Source: Microcaldota archaeon (lineage in GTDB: Archaea > Micrarchaeota > Micrarchaeia > Anstonellales > Anstonellaceae). Taken from it: a stretch of 6,672 nt of DNA. Shown one piece after another: positions 1-6,647 of the stretch (the stretch's first letter is position 1; each line of letters opens with the position of its first letter). The DNA lies in assembly GCA_026413805.1 (NCBI GenBank), contig JAOAKE010000044.1, forward strand, positions 1 to 6,672. Reading direction: 5' to 3'. A program made the translations under genes and the position numbers. The notes beneath the pieces are model-generated. The model was not told the origin of the DNA and ran no database searches. It saw only the letters and a program-made list of their open reading frames with translations.

Positions 1-480
1 GTCAGGAGCTATAAAAGAGCCCCTGTGGGAGAAAACAAGCTAAGAAAGATAATTGAAGCAGCCCATCTTGCGCCAAGCGCGGGAAATTTGCAGTCTTATC
101 GGATAGTGGTAGTCCGCAGCCAAAAGCTGAAAGAGGCAATCGCAAAGGCATCACATGAGCAGGACTTTATGGTGGATGCGCCAGTATTGCTTGCCTTTAT
201 AAGCGACCGAAAGAGGTCGGCTGCAAAATACGGAAAGAGGGGAGAAGAGATATATGCGCTGCAAGATGCCACAATCGCAGCAGCATATTGCCAGCTTGCA
301 GCAGCTGCGCTCGGGCTTGGGACGGTTTGGATTGGGGGCTTTGAGCAAAGGAAGATAGACGGGCTTTTGAAAGCAAAGCCGCATGAATTCTGCGCAGCTA
401 TAATCCCTGTTGGATATGCGGCAGAGCACATGGAGGGGCATGAGCGCAGGTCAATTGAAGAGATGGTTTCTGAGATGTAG
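1..480 (+). CDS. Nitroreductase-family FMN oxidoreductase, 5'-truncated by window edge
   Basis: A member of the nitroreductase superfamily: FMN-dependent, usually homodimeric, cytoplasmic enzymes that use NAD(P)H to reduce nitro compounds, quinones or other acceptors. The frame is open from base 1 and its first residues, RSYKRAP, match the family's N-terminal FMN-phosphate-binding segment (RRSxRxYxxxPV). The true start is therefore just off the left edge; the GTG at 25 is internal. Other hallmarks are LAPSAGNLQSYR at about residues 23-34 (the family usually has SAGNxQPW/YR), the GLGTVWIGGF segment near residue 105, and the C-terminal IPVGYAAE, equivalent to the usual PxGYPxE. The visible part is 159 residues, so the complete protein would be about 165-175, within the range of small single-domain members. 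The substrate cannot be told from sequence. The TAG stop is one base from the stop of the convergent neighbour. Family assignment is firm; a specific role is not claimed. Confidence 0.92.
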   Translation, partial: VRSYKRAPVGENKLRKIIEAAHLAPSAGNLQSYRIVVVRSQKLKEAIAKASHEQDFMVDAPVLLAFISDRKRSAAKYGKRGEEIYALQDATIAAAYCQLAAAALGLGTVWIGGFEQRKIDGLLKAKPHEFCAAIIPVGYAAEHMEGHERRSIEEMVSEM

Positions 481-481
481 G

Positions 482-1234
482 TCAGGGCTTTGGCTGCGAG
501 GCGCCCTCTTTTTCAGAAAGATAAAGCTGTTTAATGCCTTCTATTGCCTTAAGTTGCTCCTTTTCGTATTTTATCATCTTGAAGCGGGCGTAAATGTCCA
601 AGAAAGGGAGGGGGACATAAGAGAGGGCGATATCCACTGCAACTTCCTTTAGCGAGGCTGCAGAGAATTTTTTGTAAATCTCATAGGCAGCTGGCTTTAT
701 CTTTTCGTCAAAATTGGAGACTATGTGGGCTATGAACAAGTGCTGGAAAATATCCAAGTAGTTGCCGACCTTTTTTAGCACTGCGTTTATGGTTGCGCTT
801 ATTGCAATGGCGGGCAGCACCACCTTTTCAAGGGAGCTGATGTATTGAAAAGACCTTTGCAGGTAGAACCCAGAGAGTTTTTCAGGGTCTAAGCCCTGGA
901 TTTCTGAAGACAATTTGAAAGACATATATGCGCCAAATGCAGCTGCACTCAGCGAATAGACGGAAGAGGCAATTATATTGAGCCTTTCAAGGAATATGTC
1001 AAATTTCGAGGAAGCCTTTGCCCATTCAAATGATTTTTCAACTCCTATTTTTTCAACTATCTTCTTCTCGTCAATCCCGATTTTTTTAAGAATTTTGGCC
1101 TTTTTTTCAAGGAGTTTTATCTGCTTTTCTGCGGCGGCGTCAAAGAGCTTGTTATAAAACTCATTCTTTTTTCTACATGGAGCGGGCTGTCCTTTTTGCC
1201 ACCCTGCCTGCTGCACATGTTTTGCCTTGAACAT
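482..1234 (-). CDS. Protein of unknown function with hydrophobic helices
   Basis: I do not recognise this 250-residue protein. The N-terminal third (residues about 28-80) is Lys/Glu-rich and likely helical, with a loose internal repeat (KKIGIDEKK at 51-58, then EKIGVEKSF at 61-69). Three more hydrophobic stretches follow, at about 86-106, 137-153 and 198-215. They are rich in Ala, Ser, Ile and Leu and could be membrane-embedded or buried helices, though their hydrophobicity is moderate. The C-terminus is charged. There is no signal peptide, lipobox or recognisable catalytic motif. The ATG at 1234 sits about 26 bp downstream of a TTTTTAAA box, which suits a leaderless archaeal mRNA. A GTG at codon 7 is an alternative start. 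The rather polar first 25 residues (with GWQKGQPAPC) look unlike the rest, so the N-terminus is uncertain. Steady codon use across the frame, AT-rich DNA only upstream and tight packing support a real gene. Confidence 0.72.
   Translation of the reverse strand: MFKAKHVQQAGWQKGQPAPCRKKNEFYNKLFDAAAEKQIKLLEKKAKILKKIGIDEKKIVEKIGVEKSFEWAKASSKFDIFLERLNIIASSVYSLSAAAFGAYMSFKLSSEIQGLDPEKLSGFYLQRSFQYISSLEKVVLPAIAISATINAVLKKVGNYLDIFQHLFIAHIVSNFDEKIKPAAYEIYKKFSAASLKEVAVDIALSYVPLPFLDIYARFKMIKYEKEQLKAIEGIKQLYLSEKEGASQPKP
498..513 (+). terminator. Possible short hairpin plus T5 behind the nitroreductase gene
   Basis: Eighteen bases after the nitroreductase stop, GAGG-CGC-CCTC can form a 4-bp stem with a 3-base loop and is followed directly by five Ts. 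Archaeal termination depends mainly on the T tract, so this could end the plus-strand transcript. It lies inside the 3' end of the opposite-strand gene, and the stem is short enough to be chance. Confidence 0.25.
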
Positions 1235-1246
1235 GATTAATTTGTG

Positions 1247-1254
1247 TATAAAAA
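1247..1254 (+). promoter_or_regulatory. TATA-like box candidate for the lipoprotein gene
   Basis: TATAAAAA on the plus strand would start transcription near 1276 and give an mRNA leader of about 80 bases before the ATG at 1357. It overlaps the tandem repeat and faces away from the box serving the opposite gene. Confidence 0.3.
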
Positions 1255-1270
1255 TGTTTAAAAATGTTTA
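1250..1270. repeat. Two tandem copies of a 10-bp AT-rich unit
   Basis: The unit AAAATGTTTA occurs at 1251-1260 and again at 1261-1270, with one further matching A at the left. The period is about one DNA helical turn, and the repeat lies between the divergent starts of the unknown protein and the lipoprotein. Both copies contribute to TATA-like octamers, so it may reflect a duplicated core promoter or paired binding sites for a regulator on one DNA face. Confidence 0.6.
1257..1264 (-). promoter_or_regulatory. TATA-like box for the unknown protein gene (leaderless)
   Basis: Read on the minus strand this is TTTTTAAA. Its centre is about 26 bp upstream of the ATG at 1234, the spacing expected between an archaeal TATA box and the transcription start, so the mRNA would begin at or next to the start codon. 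The same octamer stands in front of the SMC gene. An overlapping alternative, TTTTTATA at 1247-1254, would place transcription inside the annotated gene, nearer the GTG at codon 7. Confidence 0.45.
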
Positions 1271-1328
1271 TTACTTTTGGGGAAAAGAATGCCAGCTGGG
1301 ATGGGCAGCAGGGCTGCAAACAGAAGGG

Positions 1329-1336
1329 ATTAAAAG
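1329..1336 (+). promoter_or_regulatory. Alternative TATA-like box giving a leaderless lipoprotein mRNA
   Basis: ATTAAAAG is centred about 25 bp upstream of the ATG at 1357. There is no convincing Shine-Dalgarno sequence before that ATG, which fits leaderless initiation. It is a poorer TATA match than TATAAAAA at 1247, so the two remain competing candidates. Confidence 0.35.
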
Positions 1337-1356
1337 TTAGGCGAAGAATTTATGCC

Positions 1357-2931
1357 ATGAAAAAATATGCAGGCATCATAGCATTATTTGTGCTGCTGAT
1401 TTTCATTTTTGGCTGCACACTGCCGCCCCTGCCAGGAAGCAGCGAAGGGAACGCCTCAGCAAAGCCCCAAGACAATAGGTCCAACGTAATAGTAACGCCG
1501 GCGGGCACGAAAGTAAACGAAAGCCGTGCCAACCTCTCAAAAGAGGCGCAATACAGCGCAGTTTATTCAATAAAAAACGCCGTCCAGCCGTATTTAAAGG
1601 AAGTTGCCATTTACTCAAAGGGAAACAAGGAGAGATTGGACTATCTAATTGATGAGGGCTATGTTTCAAGGCTTGGCGGGTTTGAGGAAATCCGATACTA
1701 TATATTCCAAGATGCCTCTTATGAGTGCTACAAGAAACGCGGGGCATGGGAGTGCAAAAGAAGGGATGCTAATATTGAAGAAATCAGGCTGCTGATGGAG
1801 ATTTCAGCGGCGCTTAGATCCAAGATTAGGTACACTCTTGCTGAGAATGGGACAGCGAAAATTGCAGACACAGTGGCTGACTGCTACTCTTTGAAGATTG
1901 AAAACCAGACGATGGGGCGGAGCTGCTACTCGAATGAAGGCGTGATGCTATACGCCCGAATACTGGACGAAGAGGGCAGAGAAAGCCTTGAGATTAAGGC
2001 AAAAAGCTACCGCACTTTGGTGGAAGAAAGCGAACTTGGCCTGCCAGCAGAAGTAAAAAATGAAGAAAAAAAGCAAGCCGACCCATTTGCCAATTTCACC
2101 CCGCGAAATGTGTCAGACAAAATAGGGGAGGGGCAGTTCAGGCTGCTTCCGCAGACTGCAGCCCCCCTTAGAATCTATGTCCTAAACGCCAGCCATGCAG
2201 ATTCAATATTGATTACAAAGGGAGAATTTGCAATGTTGATTGATGCTGGGATAGATGTCTCTGCACAGCTGCGGGAGCTTGGGGTTAAAAAGTTGCATGT
2301 GGTGGTTGCCACCCGCGATTATTCTGGTGCGATAAATGGGATGCTGGACGTCCTTGAAAATTTTGAGGTTGTAGAATTCTGGGAGAACAAAGTCCCGCCA
2401 AAGTCCCCCGAATACACTGCGGTGCTTGAAAAGGTAAAAGAGAAAGGAATAACCATCAAGCATCCTGAAGTTGGAGACTCTTTTGAGTTCTCAGGAGTAA
2501 AGTTTACTGCGCTCAACCCAGAAAAAAGGAGGCTGCTTGGCAACCCAGATGGCGATGCCATTGTCATGAAGGTGTCATTTGAAGATTTCTGCATTCTTCT
2601 TCTTAACCCAACCATCCAAGAAAGGGAGCCGTCCCTCATGAACTCAGGGGAAAACATCCGATGTGATGTTGCGACTTATTTCAGGCACGGGGAGGGAAGG
2701 CCCATGCCATCTGTGCTCATTGACAGGGCAAAAGTAAAAGATGTCATTATCTCGGTTGGGGAGAACGAGTGGGGGCTTCCATCCAATACTACCTTGACGC
2801 GATTTGCGATGGCAGGAATAAGGGTCTTTCGCACTGACCTGCATGGGACCGTGCGTGTAAGCTATGATGGCGTTTCGAACTATGAGATTGCAATAAAGGA
2901 CAGAAGCGGCAAGTTTATCGCAGTGAGGTAA
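1357..2931 (+). CDS. Secreted lipoprotein with degenerate ComEC-like metallo-beta-lactamase domain
   Basis: The predicted protein has 524 residues. An upstream in-frame ATG at 1264 would add 31 residues, but the ATG at 1357 begins a textbook lipoprotein signal: MKK, a hydrophobic core, then IFGC with the lipidated Cys at residue 20. A Pro/Ser/Asn-rich linker follows. Residues about 62-235 form a domain I do not recognise, with two closely spaced Cys pairs (C124/C133 and C176/C190) that could form disulfides outside the cell. Residues about 270-510 align by eye with the MBL-fold domain at the C-terminus of ComEC/Rec2 proteins: LRIYVLNASHADSILI for LxVxFLDVGQGDSILI, MLIDAG, IISVGENEWGLPS for ISVGxNxxGHPS, and FRTDLHGTV for YRTDxxGTI. 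The metal-binding THxHxDH motif is replaced by TRDYSGAI (residues 319-326), the usual TGD by NPT at 417-419, and HHGS by RHGE. It is probably not a metallohydrolase and may act as an extracytoplasmic binding or structural protein. Ten N-x-S/T sequons fit archaeal N-glycosylation. Confidence 0.87.
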   Translation: MKKYAGIIALFVLLIFIFGCTLPPLPGSSEGNASAKPQDNRSNVIVTPAGTKVNESRANLSKEAQYSAVYSIKNAVQPYLKEVAIYSKGNKERLDYLIDEGYVSRLGGFEEIRYYIFQDASYECYKKRGAWECKRRDANIEEIRLLMEISAALRSKIRYTLAENGTAKIADTVADCYSLKIENQTMGRSCYSNEGVMLYARILDEEGRESLEIKAKSYRTLVEESELGLPAEVKNEEKKQADPFANFTPRNVSDKIGEGQFRLLPQTAAPLRIYVLNASHADSILITKGEFAMLIDAGIDVSAQLRELGVKKLHVVVATRDYSGAINGMLDVLENFEVVEFWENKVPPKSPEYTAVLEKVKEKGITIKHPEVGDSFEFSGVKFTALNPEKRRLLGNPDGDAIVMKVSFEDFCILLLNPTIQEREPSLMNSGENIRCDVATYFRHGEGRPMPSVLIDRAKVKDVIISVGENEWGLPSNTTLTRFAMAGIRVFRTDLHGTVRVSYDGVSNYEIAIKDRSGKFIAVR

Positions 2932-2944
2932 GCTGGGCTTTGCC

Positions 2945-5900
2945 TCATTGGGCTTCCTTGTGACCCTTGTGCTTGACCACAGCAGAAGAGGTAAGCTGAA
3001 CCCCGACTATTTTTGAGCCATCGTCTGTTTTTGCAACCCCCAATGCAACATCGGCGCTTGAAAGGACGGTGTCATTGTGAGTTACAACGATGAACTGGGT
3101 TTTTGAGGAGAGCTGCCGCAGAAGCTCTGCAAGCTTTTTGGAATTCTCTTTGTCAAGGGCTGCGTCTGCCTCGTCGAGTATGTAAAAGGGGGCTGCCTTG
3201 TGCATCTGTATTGCAAATATAAAGATTAGGGCAAGGAGGGACTTTTCCCCTCCTGACATGGAATCTAAGTATTTCTCACGCTGCCCGCTTTCCTTTATGC
3301 GCACAAGCAAGCCCGAGTCAAATGGGTTGCTGGGCTGCTCAAGGACAAGGGTTGCCTCCCCGCTAAAAGCATAGTTGAAGAGGCGCTTGAAGTTCTCATT
3401 TATGGCAGTGAAAGTGGAGAGGAAGATTGCCCTCTTTTTTGCCTCTATTTCATCTATCATGGAAAAGACCGCCTTTTTCTCGCAGTCAAGCGAATCAACG
3501 CGCGATTTTATTTCTTCTATGTCCTTTCTTTTTTCTTCGTATAGCTCCGGCGCCCTCAGGTTGACATTGCCAAGCGACTCCATTGTTGCGCGGCTTTTTG
3601 AGGCAAGCTCCTCAAGCTCTGCCTTGCTTGCATCAATGATTGCCACTCCGCTGTATTGCTCCATGGTTGCTTTCAAGTCTGCCAAGCGCTGCTCTGTCAC
3701 TTGGCGCTTGGCATCAAGCTCCATTATCTCGCGCGCCTTCTTTTCCTCTTCTGCCTTGACTTTCCCAAGCTGGGCCCCAATCTCCTTTATTTCCTTGTCA
3801 AGGGAGTCAAGGGCGGCTAACAGGCGCTTGGAGGCTCCGCTTATTTCAGAGAGCTTCTTTTCTTTTTCAGCCCGCAGCTTATCAGCCGAGGATATCTCGC
3901 TTTCAAGCTGCTCAATTTCTTTTTTGCATGCTAAGAGGCCTGCTGACAGCTCCTTTTTCTTGCCCTCAAGGGCGCGCCGCTCAGCTGAAATTCGCTCCAG
4001 CTCGGACTTCTTTGCAGAAAGCTGCGCTTCTAATGAGGAGCGAAGGCTGTGCAGCTCCAAAAGGCGCTTGTTGGAGTCCTCGCCCGCGCGCTTCTCTTTC
4101 TCTTCTTCCTGCGCCTGCATCGCCTTGAGCGACTCATGTTCTTTGATTTCCCTTTCCAGCTCGCCGCAGATGGATGAAATTTCTGATTTGTGCTGGGAAA
4201 TTGAGGATTGAAGCCTCTTTATCTCGCCATCTATTTCGGCTATTGCGCTGAGTGCTTTCCTGCGTGCCTCAGCTTTCTCTTTGGCGGATTCGGCTTCTAG
4301 CTCAATCCCCCGAAGCCTCACTTCTGCCGCTGCCTTTTCCTTTCTTTTTGCGGCTATCTCGTCGCGTATTGAGTAGAGCTGGGAAAATAGCGCGTCGCGC
4401 TCCTTTTTCACTTCCTCTGCCTCGGCCTCCACTTTTTCAAGTGCAGAGCGAGAAAGAAGAGAGCCCTTCTGCGCCCCGCCAGATATCGTGCCTGATTTTT
4501 CAATAAGCTCGCCTTCAAGAGTAACAAGGCGGGCCTTGCCAACCCCAAACTTCTTGGCGCTTTGGACGCTGTCAAATAGAAGAGTGTCTGAAAAAACATA
4601 CGACATTGCTTCTTTGAAGATGGGCTCAAACTCTACAAATTCAATGAGTGCGCCAAGGCAACCTGCTGCGCTGCAAGCAGGAGGCTTTTCGGCTGCCCGT
4701 ATGCTGTCAAGCGGTATAAAGGTGCAGCGCCCTGCCTTTTGCTCTTTTAGCTTGTCTATTACCTTTATTGCAGTGTCCATCTTGTCAACCACGATGTAGT
4801 TGAGCCTCTGACCTGCCGCTGCCTCAACCGCTGCGCCGTATTTTTGCTCGCAGCTGAAAAGGGAGGACACTGGGCCGTATATCCCACTCAACCCGCCCTT
4901 TTTCAGCTCGTCCACCACGCGCAGCGCGAGGTTGGTGGCAGCAGGAGAGAGGTTTGCCCTGAGAGTGGCTGCCTTGTCCTTGAGTGAAAAAAGCTGCTTT
5001 TCAAGCTGCGGTATGGATTTGTTTATCTCCCTTTCACGGCTGAAAAGCCCTTCAATCTCTGCCTCAAGGGAGAGGATGGTCTTTTTAAGAACCGACTGCT
5101 CCCCCTCAAAGCGGGCCTCTTCAGATTCCCCAAGGCTTTCTGCAAGCCGGCTCCTCTCGGCAGAGCGAACCTGCAGCATTTTTTGGGCGCTTTCAACTGC
5201 AGCCTCCACGACCGCCTTCCTCTCTTTAAGAGACATTATCTTTTCTGAGCAGGAATCCAGCCTTTTTTGAATTTCCTCTGCTTTTGAGTGGGCCTTCCCT
5301 TGCTTTTCAAGCTGGGCGATTTGCCCCTCAAGGGAAGAGATTTTTTCAGATATTGCTTTTAGCTCCCCTTCCATTTCTTTTTGTGCTTGGGCAAATCGCT
5401 CTATCTCGCCCTGCAGGCTTCGCACCTCGGACTCAAGCCGTTTCTCCTCGCCTCTCTTTCCTGCGAGGGTGGCAGAGGCTGCGCTCATTTTTACTTTTAG
5501 CTCCTCAATCTCCTGCATGGCTGCCTCTCGGCTCTCTGAGGCGCCTATCTTTGCGACCACTTCAGAGCGCTGGGCTTCTAGCTGCGAGAGCCTGCTGCCA
5601 AGAACACTTAGCTGCTTTGCAACCTCCTCCTTCTGCGCAGAGAGCTCGGCTTGCTTTTTGATTATGTCTGCCTGGAGCTTGTTGAGCTTGTTGTGCTCAG
5701 AAGCTGCCATGGATGCCATTGCCCTTTTGTAGGAGGTTTGCGCATCAAGGAAGGCAAGGGCTGCCTCCTTTTCTTTTTCAAGCTCTGAAAGGGCTGCCTG
5801 CCTCTCGCCAAGCACTATTGAAGCTTCAGTTATCTTTTGCTCCACCTTTGAAAGCTCGCGCAGGGCCTCTTCTTTTTTTGCGTCAAATTCAGAGATGCCG

Positions 5901-6352
5901 GCCACTGAGTCTATGATTTGCCGCCTCTCCTTTGCGCTCATCTCAATTATTTTTTGAACCTGCCCCTGCGCAATTATGTTGTGCGGGCCGACTTCAATAC
6001 CGTGCTGGCGCAGCTCTTCCATGACAAGGGTGCGCGTTGAGCGCCTGCCGTTTATTCTATAAAGGGTCTTGCCTTCTGAGTTTATGGCGCGCTTTATCTC
6101 ATATTGGCTCTCGCCGTCAATCAAAAGGGTTACTTCTGCAAACTTGCAAGAGGTGTTTATTAGCTCAGAGACTTTCTTTGCCCTGAGGGCCTTAAGCGAT
6201 GCCTCGCCAAGCGCAAAGCGTATCCCGTCAGTTATGTTAGACTTCCCAGAGCCGTTAGGGCCTGCAAGGCAGACCAGCCCACGGGGAAAGGTGGCCTCTG
6301 CGCGCCTAAAAGACTTAAAGCCGCGAAACTTCAGGCCCTTTATGTAAGCCAT
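2945..6352 (-). CDS. smc: Chromosome segregation ATPase SMC
   Basis: Structural maintenance of chromosomes protein. It homodimerises at the hinge, closes a ring with a kleisin (ScpA), and uses ATP to extrude or tether DNA loops during chromosome organisation and segregation. Visible in order over 1135 residues: N-terminal head with FRGFKSF and Walker A GPNGSGKS (31-38), LRAKK with the likely arginine finger R57, and Q-loop IIAQGQVQKII (127-136) followed by KERRQIIDSVAGISEFD; a first coiled coil to about 475; a hinge at about 483-625 (IYGPVSSL near 489, SGTISGGAQ near 620); a second coiled coil to about 960; then the C-terminal head with signature LDSMSGGEKS (about 1027-1036), Walker B YILDEADAALD (about 1055-1065) and VVTHND (about 1087). 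Every catalytic motif is intact and the length is close to the usual 1150-1190. Head and hinge sequence rule out Rad50. I prefer the ATG at 6352 (MAYIKGL) to the GTG at 6361, because family members begin MxYIxxL and the GTG lies in the likely ribosome-binding site. No ScpA or ScpB gene is in view. Confidence 0.97.
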   Translation of the reverse strand: MAYIKGLKFRGFKSFRRAEATFPRGLVCLAGPNGSGKSNITDGIRFALGEASLKALRAKKVSELINTSCKFAEVTLLIDGESQYEIKRAINSEGKTLYRINGRRSTRTLVMEELRQHGIEVGPHNIIAQGQVQKIIEMSAKERRQIIDSVAGISEFDAKKEEALRELSKVEQKITEASIVLGERQAALSELEKEKEAALAFLDAQTSYKRAMASMAASEHNKLNKLQADIIKKQAELSAQKEEVAKQLSVLGSRLSQLEAQRSEVVAKIGASESREAAMQEIEELKVKMSAASATLAGKRGEEKRLESEVRSLQGEIERFAQAQKEMEGELKAISEKISSLEGQIAQLEKQGKAHSKAEEIQKRLDSCSEKIMSLKERKAVVEAAVESAQKMLQVRSAERSRLAESLGESEEARFEGEQSVLKKTILSLEAEIEGLFSREREINKSIPQLEKQLFSLKDKAATLRANLSPAATNLALRVVDELKKGGLSGIYGPVSSLFSCEQKYGAAVEAAAGQRLNYIVVDKMDTAIKVIDKLKEQKAGRCTFIPLDSIRAAEKPPACSAAGCLGALIEFVEFEPIFKEAMSYVFSDTLLFDSVQSAKKFGVGKARLVTLEGELIEKSGTISGGAQKGSLLSRSALEKVEAEAEEVKKERDALFSQLYSIRDEIAAKRKEKAAAEVRLRGIELEAESAKEKAEARRKALSAIAEIDGEIKRLQSSISQHKSEISSICGELEREIKEHESLKAMQAQEEEKEKRAGEDSNKRLLELHSLRSSLEAQLSAKKSELERISAERRALEGKKKELSAGLLACKKEIEQLESEISSADKLRAEKEKKLSEISGASKRLLAALDSLDKEIKEIGAQLGKVKAEEEKKAREIMELDAKRQVTEQRLADLKATMEQYSGVAIIDASKAELEELASKSRATMESLGNVNLRAPELYEEKRKDIEEIKSRVDSLDCEKKAVFSMIDEIEAKKRAIFLSTFTAINENFKRLFNYAFSGEATLVLEQPSNPFDSGLLVRIKESGQREKYLDSMSGGEKSLLALIFIFAIQMHKAAPFYILDEADAALDKENSKKLAELLRQLSSKTQFIVVTHNDTVLSSADVALGVAKTDDGSKIVGVQLTSSAVVKHKGHKEAQ

Positions 6353-6357
6353 ATTTT

Positions 6358-6364
6358 TCACTTC
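6358..6364 (-). promoter_or_regulatory. Shine-Dalgarno-like site that decides the SMC start
   Basis: GAAGTGA lies five bases before the ATG at 6352. Its GTGA core can pair with the UCAC of the archaeal 16S rRNA 3' end. The alternative in-frame GTG start at 6361 falls inside this site, which favours the ATG. Confidence 0.45.
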
Positions 6365-6408
6365 TTGTGCGCGGGTGCGTCGCCTTAGCGCAAAATACGG
6401 CGGGAAAA

Positions 6409-6416
6409 TTTAAAAA
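6409..6416 (-). promoter_or_regulatory. TATA-like box for smc
   Basis: TTTTTAAA on the minus strand, identical to the octamer before the unknown gene at 1257-1264. Its spacing predicts transcription from about 6386 and a leader of roughly 34 bases, long enough to carry the Shine-Dalgarno-like site. It stands in the 72-bp gap after the upstream same-strand gene, so smc probably has its own promoter, though read-through from upstream is possible. Confidence 0.45.
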
Positions 6417-6424
6417 CAGGAGTT

Positions 6425-6646
6425 CTATCCTGCCTTCTCCACAATCCCTGCAACTTTTCCGGAAACGACATATTGCGAAGTGCAGGAAGTCCCAGGTCGG
6501 CAGTTTATGTAGGCAAGGGAAACTGTTATTGTCTTGAAGTCGCGGGGCTGGGGCTGTGGCTCGCCAACAAATGGGTAGCCAAGCACTATCTTGTCCCCTG
6601 GCATGTAGGTTGGGGAAGCGCCGCCCATGGAATAGGTGTAGGTCTT
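6425..6646 (-). CDS. C-terminal fragment of an unrecognised, probably exported protein
   Basis: Only the last 73 residues are genomic, running from KTYTYSMGG to the terminal VAGIVEKAG and a TAG stop. The start lies beyond the contig end. The frame continues into the adapter, which would falsely supply MCIRDR as an N-terminus; that ATG must not be taken as the start. The fragment is rich in Thr, Ser, Gly, Tyr and Pro, with alternating hydrophobic residues that suggest beta strands. It carries a Pro/Gln stretch (EPQPQPRD, residues 29-36) and two Cys five residues apart (CRPGTSC, 49-55) that could form a disulfide. These traits fit a secreted or surface protein such as a pilin-like or S-layer-associated one, but no family is recognised. 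It lies upstream of smc on the same strand with a 72-bp gap. Confidence 0.6.
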   Translation of the reverse strand, partial: KTYTYSMGGASPTYMPGDKIVLGYPFVGEPQPQPRDFKTITVSLAYINCRPGTSCTSQYVVSGKVAGIVEKAG

Positions 6647-6647
6647 C

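Noticed and set aside
25..27. GTG as the start of the nitroreductase gene
   Set aside because: The upstream in-frame codons encode RSYKRAP, a conserved FMN-binding part of the family, so the gene begins outside the window.
3375..4211. 278-codon open frame on the plus strand inside smc
   Set aside because: It is a Ser/Arg/Leu-rich mirror of the SMC coiled-coil region, where Glu/Lys/Ala/Leu codon bias removes stops on the opposite strand. It has no domain signature and overlaps a certain gene completely.
5284..5916. Overlapping plus-strand frames in the first SMC coiled coil
   Set aside because: They are shadows with Leu/Pro/Arg/Ala-rich low-complexity translations, without starts supported by promoters or ribosome-binding sites.
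6363..6400. GC-rich partial inverted repeat in the smc leader as a riboswitch or attenuator
   Set aside because: Only short, imperfect pairing is possible around GCGCTAAGGCGACGC; no known riboswitch core or terminator structure is visible.
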